Assembly (NCBI GenBank): GCA_050260015.1
Contig: JBLNBN010000030.1
Span: 1 to 64,000 of the forward strand
Direction: 5' to 3'
Source of the DNA: JBLNBN01 sp050260015
GTDB taxonomy: Bacteria > Bacteroidota > Ignavibacteria > Kapaibacteriales > UBA2268
Length of the DNA: 64,000 nt
The position numbers and the translations under genes were made by a program. Shown one piece after another: positions 25,610-34,600 of the stretch; position 1 is the first letter of the stretch, and each line of letters opens with the position of its first letter. A model generated the notes under the pieces. It saw nothing but the letters and a program-made list of their open reading frames with translations. It had not been told where the DNA came from and did no database searches.

Positions 25610-26221
25610 ATGGAGAATATAGAAACAACTGAAATACCCATCAATTCGCTTTGGTCGAAAGTTATACCTTTCGAATACACTTTGGATAAAAAGGAAGCGG
25701 AAAAAATTAATGGCAAAATCAGGCAAATTGAAACTGAAATTGAATCTGTTCGGGGTAGAATTAACCACGAGCTAAATTTAATGGAACGAATCACCGAGGA
25801 GATAAAATCCCGGGCCGTCGCCGGCGGAGCAAAGACTGCCGAGACCAAGGAACTGGAAAGGCATCGCCTGATCACTGAAAGCAATATAAAGGCTTTCGAG
25901 GAACTGCTTGAGCCTAAGCTTCGCGAATTAGCGACGCTGCGCGAAGGATTGGCGCAGGAGAAAGAAGTCTCCTACCAAAAGCTTATTTCCGGCGTGAGCG
26001 AAAATATGTCGAGTTCGCTTGAAGAAGCCTCGGTCAATGCGGCTGAATTGAGGTCTACTTTGAAAAAGATATTCGCTTTCCATAAAACCCTTATTGCAAT
26101 ACATACCGATAAGGGCGACGCTAAGCCAATCTCGGCTATTAGGTTGCATCCCGAGGGCATCGCCGAGCAATTCTTCAATTCTCTTTCAACGTATTTCCAT
26201 CAATTAAAAGAGCATAAATAA
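25610..26221 (+). CDS. coiled-coil protein of unknown function
   Basis: A 203-residue soluble protein with no signal peptide or membrane segment. Residues about 25-160 are heptad-rich (KKEAEKINGKIRQIETEIES, ELERHRLITESNIKAFEELL), implying a long coiled coil or helical hairpin; the C-terminal 40 residues look globular. No family recognised. Cotranscribed after the RsbW-like kinase, it may be that kinase's partner, which is inference. It ends right before a terminator hairpin. Confidence 0.65.
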   Translation: MENIETTEIPINSLWSKVIPFEYTLDKKEAEKINGKIRQIETEIESVRGRINHELNLMERITEEIKSRAVAGGAKTAETKELERHRLITESNIKAFEELLEPKLRELATLREGLAQEKEVSYQKLISGVSENMSSSLEEASVNAAELRSTLKKIFAFHKTLIAIHTDKGDAKPISAIRLHPEGIAEQFFNSLSTYFHQLKEHK

Positions 26222-26252
26222 AAAAACGGGGCTGCCCCAAAAGGCTGCCCCG
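26221..26252 (-). terminator. rho-independent terminator of the TlpA/ResA gene
   Basis: CGGGGCTGCC / GGCTGCCCCG stem (one T-T mismatch) with a CCAAAA loop. On the minus strand it is followed by a T-run (A-run at 26219-26226 on plus). On the plus strand no T-tract follows. Confidence 0.8.
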
Positions 26253-26271
26253 CTAATAAATTACCCGTTTA

Positions 26272-26919
26272 TTATTTAATCGGGATAAGACCTTTCAATC
26301 TATCCATAAATTGATCCTTAGTCATACCTCCGACTAATTTCTCAACTATATTACCTTCCCTGTCGATTATAAACGTAGTAGGAACTGCGTTTATACCGCC
26401 GTAAGCCATCGTAAGCTCTTCGCCGCCGATAAAGTTCCTGTATGGTATTGAATTCTTTTCGCTAAAGGATTTAACGCGATTTGCCGCGTTTACCTTGTCC
26501 TGCTCGAGCGCGACCCCCATTACTATGAGGCCGTTCTTTTCCAGTTCCTTCGAGAGTTCTACGATGTCGGGAATTTCTCCCCGGCATGGCGGGCACCAAG
26601 TACCCCAAAAATTGAGGAAAACTACTTTATCTTTAGTGAAATCGCGGAAATTTATGTCTTTCCCGTCTTCGTTCCAGACGAAATTAACGGATTTGCCTTC
26701 GGCGACATTTTTATCCACGCTGACGACTTTGAACACTTTCTGGTATGGACTTAAAAGCGGAGTAGGTCGTTTATCATCGGTCTTCTTCTCGTCCGCCGCG
26801 TTATAGCTCATCGACTTATTGTCCTGCGGCGAGTCGTCGCGGGTCTTAGTGCATGCGGTATTTGCCCAAAGCAGTCCCGAAGCCACTATTATCGTGAGGA
26901 TAATCTTTTTGTAGGACAT
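26272..26919 (-). CDS. TlpA/ResA-family thioredoxin-like lipoprotein
   Basis: A 215-residue periplasmic disulfide reductase-type protein. The signal peptide ends in a lipobox (LLWANTACTK), so Cys22 should be lipidated. The thioredoxin fold has the active site FWGTWCPPCRGEIP, the cis-Pro region INAVPTTF and the final FMDRLKGLIP helix. Relatives keep cytochrome c haem-binding cysteines or other envelope cysteines reduced. No cytochrome maturation gene is adjacent, so the substrate is unknown. The upstream 130-bp gap holds two 12-bp direct repeats (AATATAAGAATA) 22 bp apart, a possible operator. Confidence 0.92.
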   Translation of the reverse strand: MSYKKIILTIIVASGLLWANTACTKTRDDSPQDNKSMSYNAADEKKTDDKRPTPLLSPYQKVFKVVSVDKNVAEGKSVNFVWNEDGKDINFRDFTKDKVVFLNFWGTWCPPCRGEIPDIVELSKELEKNGLIVMGVALEQDKVNAANRVKSFSEKNSIPYRNFIGGEELTMAYGGINAVPTTFIIDREGNIVEKLVGGMTKDQFMDRLKGLIPIK

Positions 26920-26965
26920 TACATCTCCATTATTATAGAATTGATTTTTTAAATTTGACGAAAGT

Positions 26966-26999
26966 AATATAAGAATATTTATAATACAATATAAGAATA
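26966..26999. repeat. 12-bp direct repeats upstream of the TlpA/ResA gene
   Basis: AATATAAGAATA occurs at 26966-26977 and at 26988-26999, a period of 22 bases, about two helical turns. That spacing suits a dimeric regulator but A/T-rich chance repetition is possible. Confidence 0.4.
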
Positions 27000-27052
27000 A
27001 AATCCAAAAAAAGTTAATAAGTTACGTAGAGAGGGCGACGATAGAATTAGAT

Positions 27053-27490
27053 TCAGAGAGACTTCGACATAGTCAAAACGTTGGACGGGTTATTATTGTT
27101 AGCGGGCATATAGGTGATTTCATCCATGAGCATACGCATCAGGTGAATGCCTAATCCTCCTTTCTTGAATTTAGTAAAGTACTCCGACATATTTGGAGGA
27201 TTTACTTCGTTGGGGTTAAACGGCTTAGAGCTGTCGATAATTCTAACCGTAAATACTCTTTCCTGGGTTTCTATTTCAATAATAAACACTTTCTCGGGAT
27301 CGAATCCGTAGGCATGGCGAATTAAGTTGGAACAAGCTTCATCAACGGCCAGTACGATTTTATTCGCGGTTTCTTCGTCGAAACCGAAACCGGCCGCCCG
27401 CTCCGCAATAAACTGGCGTATTTTGCCGAGCTCAGCCGTGTCGCTTTTGACGCTGTAGTTGAAAGAATTTATGTTATTGATGCTATTCAT
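27053..27490 (-). CDS. RsbW-like serine-protein kinase (anti-sigma factor type)
   Basis: A 145-residue HATPase_c_2 protein: VLAVDEACSNLIRHAYGFD is the N-box, RIIDSSKPFNP stands at the G1 position and GGLGIHLMRMLMDEI is the lid. The G1 box has DSSKPF rather than DxGxG, as in some RsbW relatives. It presumably binds and phosphorylates the STAS protein encoded 21 bases upstream. Together with the phosphatase further upstream it forms a complete partner-switching cassette, but no cognate sigma factor gene is next to it. Confidence 0.88.
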   Translation of the reverse strand: MNSINNINSFNYSVKSDTAELGKIRQFIAERAAGFGFDEETANKIVLAVDEACSNLIRHAYGFDPEKVFIIEIETQERVFTVRIIDSSKPFNPNEVNPPNMSEYFTKFKKGGLGIHLMRMLMDEITYMPANNNNPSNVLTMSKSL

Positions 27491-27511
27491 TATATAAAAT
27501 TGAGTAATTAC

Positions 27512-27874
27512 TTAGTTCTTAGTTTTAAATTTTTTGACGGCGTCGGATTCTTCTTTCTCTATGTCGAATAGCATAGGAAAACCCAGGAGGTCGAATACGT
27601 TAAACACTTTGCTCTTCATCTTGGCTAGCTTAATATCGCCGCCGGACTCGCGGATGTCTTCAATAAAGGCCATAAACACGCCTAACCCTGCGCTGGATAT
27701 ATAATCAAGGTTCTCAAAATTGACGACAATTTTAATATTGCCCTCGTTAATAAGTTCTTCGAGCTTGCTTTCAAGTTCTGGCGCGGTATGCGCGTCAAGA
27801 TAACCGGAGAGGTTTAAGCAATCGATATCCTCGATCTGCTTCTGTTCTATGTAAAATTTGACTGGTTCGTTCAT
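27512..27874 (-). CDS. STAS-domain anti-sigma factor antagonist (RsbV-like)
   Basis: A 120-residue single STAS domain with the phosphorylation-site loop DYISSAGLGVFMAF, where the second Ser is the usual kinase target. When unphosphorylated it binds the RsbW-like kinase and frees its partner. A -7-like CAAAGTTA (TAACTTTG on the coding strand) at 27911-27918, 37 bases before the ATG, may give it an independent promoter. It carries a charged, Lys-rich C-terminal tail. Confidence 0.92.
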   Translation of the reverse strand: MNEPVKFYIEQKQIEDIDCLNLSGYLDAHTAPELESKLEELINEGNIKIVVNFENLDYISSAGLGVFMAFIEDIRESGGDIKLAKMKSKVFNVFDLLGFPMLFDIEKEESDAVKKFKTKN

Positions 27875-27910
27875 TTTTCCCTTCTTAGCTTATTACGAAA
27901 AAAACATACG

Positions 27911-27918
27911 CAAAGTTA
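27911..27918 (-). promoter_or_regulatory. possible -7 box upstream of the STAS gene
   Basis: TAACTTTG on the coding strand fits TAnnTTTG, in a 68-bp gap between the phosphatase and STAS genes. No clear -33 TTTG at the normal distance. Confidence 0.35.
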
Positions 27919-27942
27919 CAAATATTCATTTGAAAAGCATCG

Positions 27943-30069
27943 TTATTGGGCGACGGGCCCCGCGTAGCAAAGCGCTACGGCGGACATATCGTCCCTCGCA
28001 TCCTCGGGCTTGCAGTTATTCTCGATCAGCTCTTCGATTAATGAAGAAAGCTTTTCGCCGTCGCACGCGCCTAGGTCCAAAAGGCTCAGTAATCGCTCGA
28101 TGCCGATCTCGGCGCCGTTAGAATCTTTTAGTTCGGTTATGCCGTCGGTAAATAATATGCAGCAGTCCCCGGGAGCGAAGATAAATTCCAGCTCTTCCAG
28201 GTACTGGTTGAAAACTGCCTCGGGGGCAAGTCCCAAGCCGATGCCTCGAGGAGTGAAAGCTCGCGCTTCGTCCCCGGACTTAAGGAGCAATTGAGTGTGC
28301 CCGGCGCGCGCATACCTGGCGGAGCCTGCGCTCTCGTTCAAGGCTAGCGCGCTCATTGTTACAAAAGACTTCTTATCCATACTGCCGTAGAGCTTCTTAT
28401 TTATCAGCCGAAGCAGTTCGGCGGGCGTCCTGGAAGTATCCGCTAACGTTTGTACCATACCCTTTAGCTGCGCCATATAGAACGCCGCGCTCATACCTTT
28501 CCCCGAGACGTCCGCGATAACGATGCAACGCTCCCCGCCCGCCAGGTTGATCACGTCGTAGTAATCGCCGCCGACCTCGTGCGCCGGAAGGGAGAATGCC
28601 CCGACGCTGAAGCCTTTTAAACTGGGGAGCTCCGCCGGTAATAATTTTCGTTGGATGTCCCTGGCAATGTTTAATTCATTCTGGATCCGCTCCTTTTCCA
28701 AAGAAGCGCGGAATAGGCGAGCGTTCTCTAAAGCCAGCGAGATATTATCGCCGAACGCAGCCAATACGTTTACGTCCTCGATCTCCAATCCATAGGGTTC
28801 GCTATGCGCGACTATTAGAGCACCGGTCTTCTGGGAATCCGAATAGAGGGGTATAATAATTAAGCTGTTAATATATGGAAAATTAAGCTTTAGCCCCTCG
28901 AGCGACGAATTTTCCATCAGGGATTGAATTAGCGTCGGCTTTTCGCATGCGCGTATCGTGGAATTGGCCTGCCCGTTTATGTAATGCTGCTCGAACGCCG
29001 TTTTATTTAAATTTGCGGTAGCGGCGATCTCCGTTGAGCCTCCGTTGTAAATCTCGGTCCATGCGAAGCTTCCGTTGCCGGTTTTTAGAGCGTAATCGGT
29101 GATAAGATCCAAAAGCAGGGATTTGCTTCGGTTGAGCGGATCAGCAATATAGCTGTTTATGAATATCAGGTTGTTAAGCTCGAAGCTCTTCTTTTCAACC
29201 GCTTCGGAATTGGGAAGCGAATATAGAGAACGCAGAAATATCCTGATTGAATAAGCGAAAAGCATAAAGGCGGCGACACGGGTCAGCACGTTTGAGGATG
29301 GCATAAAGATGTCGAGGGTTTGCGAAACATACCCGGCCTCCGTCGTGCCGGAAAGGAGAAAAATTGAAATCGCGATCCCGGAAAAGGAGAGTCCAAAGAG
29401 CTTCCACTTCCCGTCGCGATCAAGATTGCCGATCCAGTTGTTCCTTCTTGCAGTAAAGAAAATTATTCCGAATACAATCGCATATAAGCCTATCTTGATT
29501 ATGCCCCATAGCTCGCTTTTCCAATCCAGGGCCTCCATCAGGTATTCTATTATAAACGCGGCAATAACTATCGAAGCGGCCGTTTCCAGCAGGGAAAACG
29601 TTCGCTCGTGCCTGCGGTTCATCAAGCTGAAAGTAATAAATTTAAAAATATAGAACGCGTAGCCCACGCAGAGGGAATTGAATACGCCCGAGTAAATCAA
29701 GCTGAAAAACGACACGGAGGCCTCCGCGTCGGGGATAAACCAGCTCAATGCGAAAAGAACCCCGCCGGTAAAGGCGATGTATTTGAATCCGCGCGGTATG
29801 TTGAACTCGTTATAGATCAAATAACCTTTGGCGTCGAAGCTCTCGTAAAAGAAGTAAAACGCCGCCGAACCGGACACAAGGAACCCCGTGACGGTACGCC
29901 AGAGGAACATGATCGGGGATTCGCCATAGCTTAACGCGAGAAAAATAACGTCGCCAAAAATCCTCACCGCCGTAATAACTATAAACGAGACCAAAAAAGC
30001 GGATTTTGGAATTTCGCTCTCGGCAAAGTTTATTCTGTTAAATGGCTGTCGTAATAAATTCTTGCGCAT
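27943..30069 (-). CDS. membrane-bound GAF-PP2C (SpoIIE/RsbU-type) phosphatase
   Basis: A 708-residue protein. The N-terminal third has about seven hydrophobic helices (for example VSFIVITAVRIFGDVIFLAL), followed by a GAF domain (about 320-460), a coiled linker (NELNIARDIQRKLLPAELP, the classic RsbU/SpoIIE signature) and a PP2C domain with metal acids in HEVGGDYYDV, VIADVSGKGMSAAF, LFTDGITEL and DDMSAVAL. It should dephosphorylate the STAS protein encoded just downstream, in response to a membrane or ligand signal. The ATG at 30069 is preferred over the in-frame TTG at 30096, although its ribosome site is weak. Confidence 0.92.
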   Translation of the reverse strand: MRKNLLRQPFNRINFAESEIPKSAFLVSFIVITAVRIFGDVIFLALSYGESPIMFLWRTVTGFLVSGSAAFYFFYESFDAKGYLIYNEFNIPRGFKYIAFTGGVLFALSWFIPDAEASVSFFSLIYSGVFNSLCVGYAFYIFKFITFSLMNRRHERTFSLLETAASIVIAAFIIEYLMEALDWKSELWGIIKIGLYAIVFGIIFFTARRNNWIGNLDRDGKWKLFGLSFSGIAISIFLLSGTTEAGYVSQTLDIFMPSSNVLTRVAAFMLFAYSIRIFLRSLYSLPNSEAVEKKSFELNNLIFINSYIADPLNRSKSLLLDLITDYALKTGNGSFAWTEIYNGGSTEIAATANLNKTAFEQHYINGQANSTIRACEKPTLIQSLMENSSLEGLKLNFPYINSLIIIPLYSDSQKTGALIVAHSEPYGLEIEDVNVLAAFGDNISLALENARLFRASLEKERIQNELNIARDIQRKLLPAELPSLKGFSVGAFSLPAHEVGGDYYDVINLAGGERCIVIADVSGKGMSAAFYMAQLKGMVQTLADTSRTPAELLRLINKKLYGSMDKKSFVTMSALALNESAGSARYARAGHTQLLLKSGDEARAFTPRGIGLGLAPEAVFNQYLEELEFIFAPGDCCILFTDGITELKDSNGAEIGIERLLSLLDLGACDGEKLSSLIEELIENNCKPEDARDDMSAVALCYAGPVAQ

Positions 30070-30142
30070 GACTGAAAATTTACGCAAATAATTCAAAAAA
30101 GTTACTTAAATTAAACATTATGTAAAACAGAATTCTTAAGCG

Positions 30143-31651
30143 ATGAAGCCTGTAATTACAAAAGAATCCGCCGCCCTCCTGGACCAATACTGTTCGGACG
30201 AACTCGGCATACCTTCGCTCATCCTAATGGAAAACGCAGCGATCCGTACGGCAAATATAGCAATAAAATATATTAAAAAGCTGAAACTTTCGCGCCGTAT
30301 CGCCATTTTCTGCGGCGGGGGCAATAACGGCGGCGACGGGTTCGCAATTGCGAGGCATTTAAACGCTTTATGCGACGTCGCAGTCTACTTCCTCGGCTCG
30401 ACGGATAGAATGAGCGAAGCGGCTAAAATCAACTACGACGCGGCAATTAAATTAAATATACCGGTAGTAAATATCTCGCAGGATCTCAATTATAATTATA
30501 ATTTCCAGGAAGCCGACGTTATAATCGACGCTTTAATAGGGGTCGGCGGATCCGGGGCGCTGCGCGATGAAACGCGCGCGCTTACGCGTTTAATTAACAG
30601 GTCGGACGCGCTTAAGATAGCGGTTGATTCGCCTACGGGTCTGGATTGCGACACGGGCGAAGCGGACGCCGATTGCGTTCGCGCGGACGTCGCCGTTACC
30701 ATGTTCGCAATTAAGCGCGGTATGCTTATCGGGGAGGGGCCCGACGTATGCGGAAGGATATTTACTGAAACTCTTACCTCGCCGCAATCCGCGCCTACGA
30801 GGTTTACCAACGATTACTACCTGGAATTGACGGACGTCGCTAGAATATTGCCAACGCGTAAGCGCTCGACAAGCAAGTTCGATTACGGTAGGGTCTGCGC
30901 CTTCGCAGGCTCAGCCGAAATGCCCGGAGCGGGCGCCCTCGTGTCCAACGCCGCTATAAAAGCTGGTTCCGGCTTGGTTTATCTTTTCTCTTCGGGTCTC
31001 TCTAACGCCTTAAAGCCGGAGATTATCCCTACAAAACTGAATCTTGAATCCGATAACGCATTGATCGATCTTGCATGGCGGCAGTTCTACGAACCGGCCA
31101 AAAAGTGCGACGTTATTGCTATGGGCAGCGGCGTCGGCGCGGGCGAATCCGCGAAGGAGTTCATGGCGGAAATATTGAAGGCGTTTTCCAGCCATAAGCC
31201 GGTTATAGTCGACGCGGACGGTCTGAAAGTTGTTCCCGGCGCCGGGAAATTGACGAAGAACGTAGTCCTTACCCCGCACCTGGGAGAATTTGCAGCGCTA
31301 TTAAATATGGATTGGCGCGATATATCCTCCGAGCAGGCCTACGAGCTTGCTAAAGACTACGCGCGGGAAAAGAACTGCGTGGTATGCTTGAAGGGCGCGA
31401 CAACCATTACGACCGACGGAGAAAAGACATACCTGAATCGCACGGGCAATCCCGGCATGGCTACTGCAGGCAGCGGCGACGTGCTGACAGGAGTAGTCGC
31501 GGCGTTGACGGCGCGCGGGATCGCTCCCCTCGAAGCGGTCGCACTGGGCGCGTACGTTCATGGAGCGGCCGGCGACGCTTACGCCTGCGTATCGGGCGAA
31601 ACGACCTTGACTGCGAGCGAAATAATAGAAAATCTCAAGCTTATATTATAA
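30143..31651 (+). CDS. nnr: bifunctional NAD(P)H-hydrate epimerase / ADP-dependent dehydratase
   Basis: Repairs damaged NAD(P)HX in the cytoplasm. The 502-residue fusion has an N-terminal epimerase (about 1-210; FCGGGNNGGDGFAIARHL, VDSPTGLDCDTG) and a C-terminal ribokinase-like dehydratase (about 225-500; VVLTPHLGEF, GNPGMATAGSGDVLTG). The two are single proteins in some organisms and fused in most bacteria; the length fits. It is divergent from the phosphatase gene (73 bases apart) and 23 bases before the AddB-like nuclease. Confidence 0.96.
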   Translation: MKPVITKESAALLDQYCSDELGIPSLILMENAAIRTANIAIKYIKKLKLSRRIAIFCGGGNNGGDGFAIARHLNALCDVAVYFLGSTDRMSEAAKINYDAAIKLNIPVVNISQDLNYNYNFQEADVIIDALIGVGGSGALRDETRALTRLINRSDALKIAVDSPTGLDCDTGEADADCVRADVAVTMFAIKRGMLIGEGPDVCGRIFTETLTSPQSAPTRFTNDYYLELTDVARILPTRKRSTSKFDYGRVCAFAGSAEMPGAGALVSNAAIKAGSGLVYLFSSGLSNALKPEIIPTKLNLESDNALIDLAWRQFYEPAKKCDVIAMGSGVGAGESAKEFMAEILKAFSSHKPVIVDADGLKVVPGAGKLTKNVVLTPHLGEFAALLNMDWRDISSEQAYELAKDYAREKNCVVCLKGATTITTDGEKTYLNRTGNPGMATAGSGDVLTGVVAALTARGIAPLEAVALGAYVHGAAGDAYACVSGETTLTASEIIENLKLIL

Positions 31652-31674
31652 TTTGGCAAATAATCGGGTACCTT

Positions 31675-34600
31675 ATGCCTCAAATTCTACACAATGCTAA
31701 TTTTAACACTTATACAGACTTATACAATTTAAGAGAAGCGATCGAAATAGCCGTCGAAGAGGACAGGATCGACGAACTATTCGTCATTGTTCCAACCGGG
31801 AAGTATGTAAGGAAAGTTGTAAACGACATAATTTGCAGTTACTTCGACGTTCACGGGAAACCCGTCGTCAAACCGAAGGTATTCACTCTCCAGAATTTCG
31901 CGCTCTATTGCTATGAAAAGGTGTTCCAGACTCGGCGATACCACCTGATCTCCGAAGCATATAGATTGACTTTAATGGAAGAGGCCGCATCGCAAGCCAA
32001 TCTGATATTCTTTAAGAATAGGGGCGGGGACGTAAATCCAAATGTCTTGCAACGGCTCAATAATATTATTTACGGACTAAAAGAGGACGGCATAGAGCCG
32101 GAAGATCTGGATAAAGACCTCGAAGCTGTTCTGGACGAAAATTACGACTACGAGACGGTTACGGATCCCAAAAAGCTCAGCGACATAGCCGCCCTCTATA
32201 AGCAATACCAGGAAATCCTCGGCGATACATATATGGACTTTCCGGAGGCGCTTAAGAAACTAACCAAAACAGTTCAGGAGCGACTCGATAAAACGCAAAA
32301 GATGGATAATTTGCTCGACGAAGCATTCGAATCCGAGCATACAGTATTGCTATATGGATTTTCAGAATTTAAACTGCCCGAGATAAAGTTTCTCAGCCTT
32401 TTCGCAACCGCGCAATGCAAGTTCGCTATCCATTTGGACTTAAGCAGGAACAACGGCCCGCTCTTCGGAAATTTCAAGGAAATGGCGAAGCTGTTGAAAT
32501 CCAATGGATTAAAGCATGAAAGCGTCGAGGATCCCGGCATCGACCAAAGCGACATCGAGCAGGAACTCGATACCAGCCCCAGCTTGTTCCTAAGGCGATG
32601 GCTATTCAATACCAAAAAAGAAGTTCGCAACGAGAAGATCACCCGGATGACGCAAATCATCGCCGCCCGCGACCAGGTCGACGAAGTAAGATCTATAGCA
32701 AAATTAATAAAGCATTTAGCGACCGAAGAGGGGGTACGCCTGCCCAAAATATGCGTCGCTCTGCGACAACCTCAGAACTATTCCAACTTATTCCGCGAGG
32801 TTTTCGCTATTAATAAAATCCCGGTAAATGTCTTCGATAGGTATAAGCTTAATCAATCCTCGCTCGTAATCGGAATTTTCTCGATCTTAGACCTATACGT
32901 ATACGGCTTCCGCAGGCACGACGTGTTCCGCGCGATGGAAATGCCCTATTTCGAGTTCTTTAACCCGGACGCCGAGGAGGGGATCGATACGCCGAATATC
33001 ATGGAGGTGTCGTCGGACCTGCGCATAATGGGCGGCGCCAATAAAGGCGGCTATAGGCAATGGGTGTCGAGAATAAAAAACGAGATATCGTTCCGCGAGC
33101 ATGTTTATTATGAAGAAAAGCGGACCGGCGAGGACGAATACGACCTTCAGAACCAGGCGAGAAAAATCGAGAAGATGAAGCGCGCTCACGCCGACTTCGA
33201 TAAATTCCGCGCGCGCTTGCCCGAAGTCCCCGCTGAATTGACTATTGGGGAATTTTGCAACCTCATTCGCAGGGAAATTATTGCGAAGCTGCGCGTGAGA
33301 GAGAATATATTAAAATTTATAAGGCAGCTTAAGAACAACGGCGCCGGGCAGCACGCCACGGAACGCCAGCAACTTCACGACGAAATTGAGAAGGATAGCC
33401 GCGCTCTTTCGGCCTTTTACTCGCTGCTTTCCGAGATGGAGTACATCACGCTAGAGCGCAATCCGAAGGACAGCCGGTACGCTTTCGCCGATCTGGTCGG
33501 TAAGCTTAAGACGGCGGTTCGGGCCGCTCGCTACCAAATACGCCAGAAGCAAAATTACGGAGTTAACGTTACGGCGATAGAGCAGACCCGCGGAATTGAT
33601 TATGACGTAGTGATCCTCGCCGGCGCCATCGACAAGGAATTCCCTATGGCTTATTCCCCGGAATCATTCCTAGGCAAGGAACTAACCGAAACCGAAGAAC
33701 GACACTATAATTCCGAGAAGATGCTGTTCTACCAGTTCATGACCAATAATCCCGAGAGCCTGGATTCGTTGAATCAAAGGATATACATCTTCTACCCGCA
33801 ATTCCAAAATAGCGAAGAATTGGTTCGTTCATCCTTTATCGACGACCTCCTTAGGGTGACGAACATAGCGCAGGAAGGCAGGATTTACGACCTAATAGCG
33901 TTGCGTAAAGCTGCGGCGCAGAAAACCGACGAATTGGCGATGAAGCAGCTTAAAGAAATCCCGTGGCTCGGCTCGATTACTTCAACAGGCGAAATGGTGA
34001 AGATTTATGTTCGTTTGGATAGGGAAAAGTGGTCCAGGATACTTAGTTCGCAGAAAACGACTATTACCCCCGACGAGGAACTCCTGAAATTTGTAGACAC
34101 GATAAAGGACGGCTACGATAAGCTTAAGATCCGGAACGCGCTGAATTTCGAATCGCTTTCGCAGGCATCTAAAGACGCTCTAAAAAAATTCTGCGGAAAG
34201 ACCTTCTCCGCTTCGGAATTTGAGGAGTACAGGAGATGCCCCTATAAATTCTTCTTAACCAGGATGCTACGGCTGGAGCTACCGCAGGAGAGCGATCTGA
34301 TATTTTCGGCATTAGAGCGAGGCAACTTGCTCCACAAGATACTCTACCGCTTTTATACTTATTACCAGAAAGACGGCTCGCATGATTTGAATACAATTAT
34401 TTCGCACAATGGCAAGCCCTCCGTTACCGCGATTAAGCTAGTTCCCGATAGAATTAAGGAATACAGGAAAAAGCTGATTGCGATCGCAACCGACGAGCTG
34501 GAAAAAGTATCTTTCGATCATCCGTTCTTCGAAGCCCAGAAAGAAGAATATATCGGCTACGACGAGAACACCGGCGTACTGAATAAATGGCTCAATAACG

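Noticed and set aside
31384..31674. N-terminal extension of the AddB-like gene inside nnr
   Set aside because: The extra sequence is Arg/Gly-rich out-of-frame nnr; the recognisable protein begins at the ATG at 31675.
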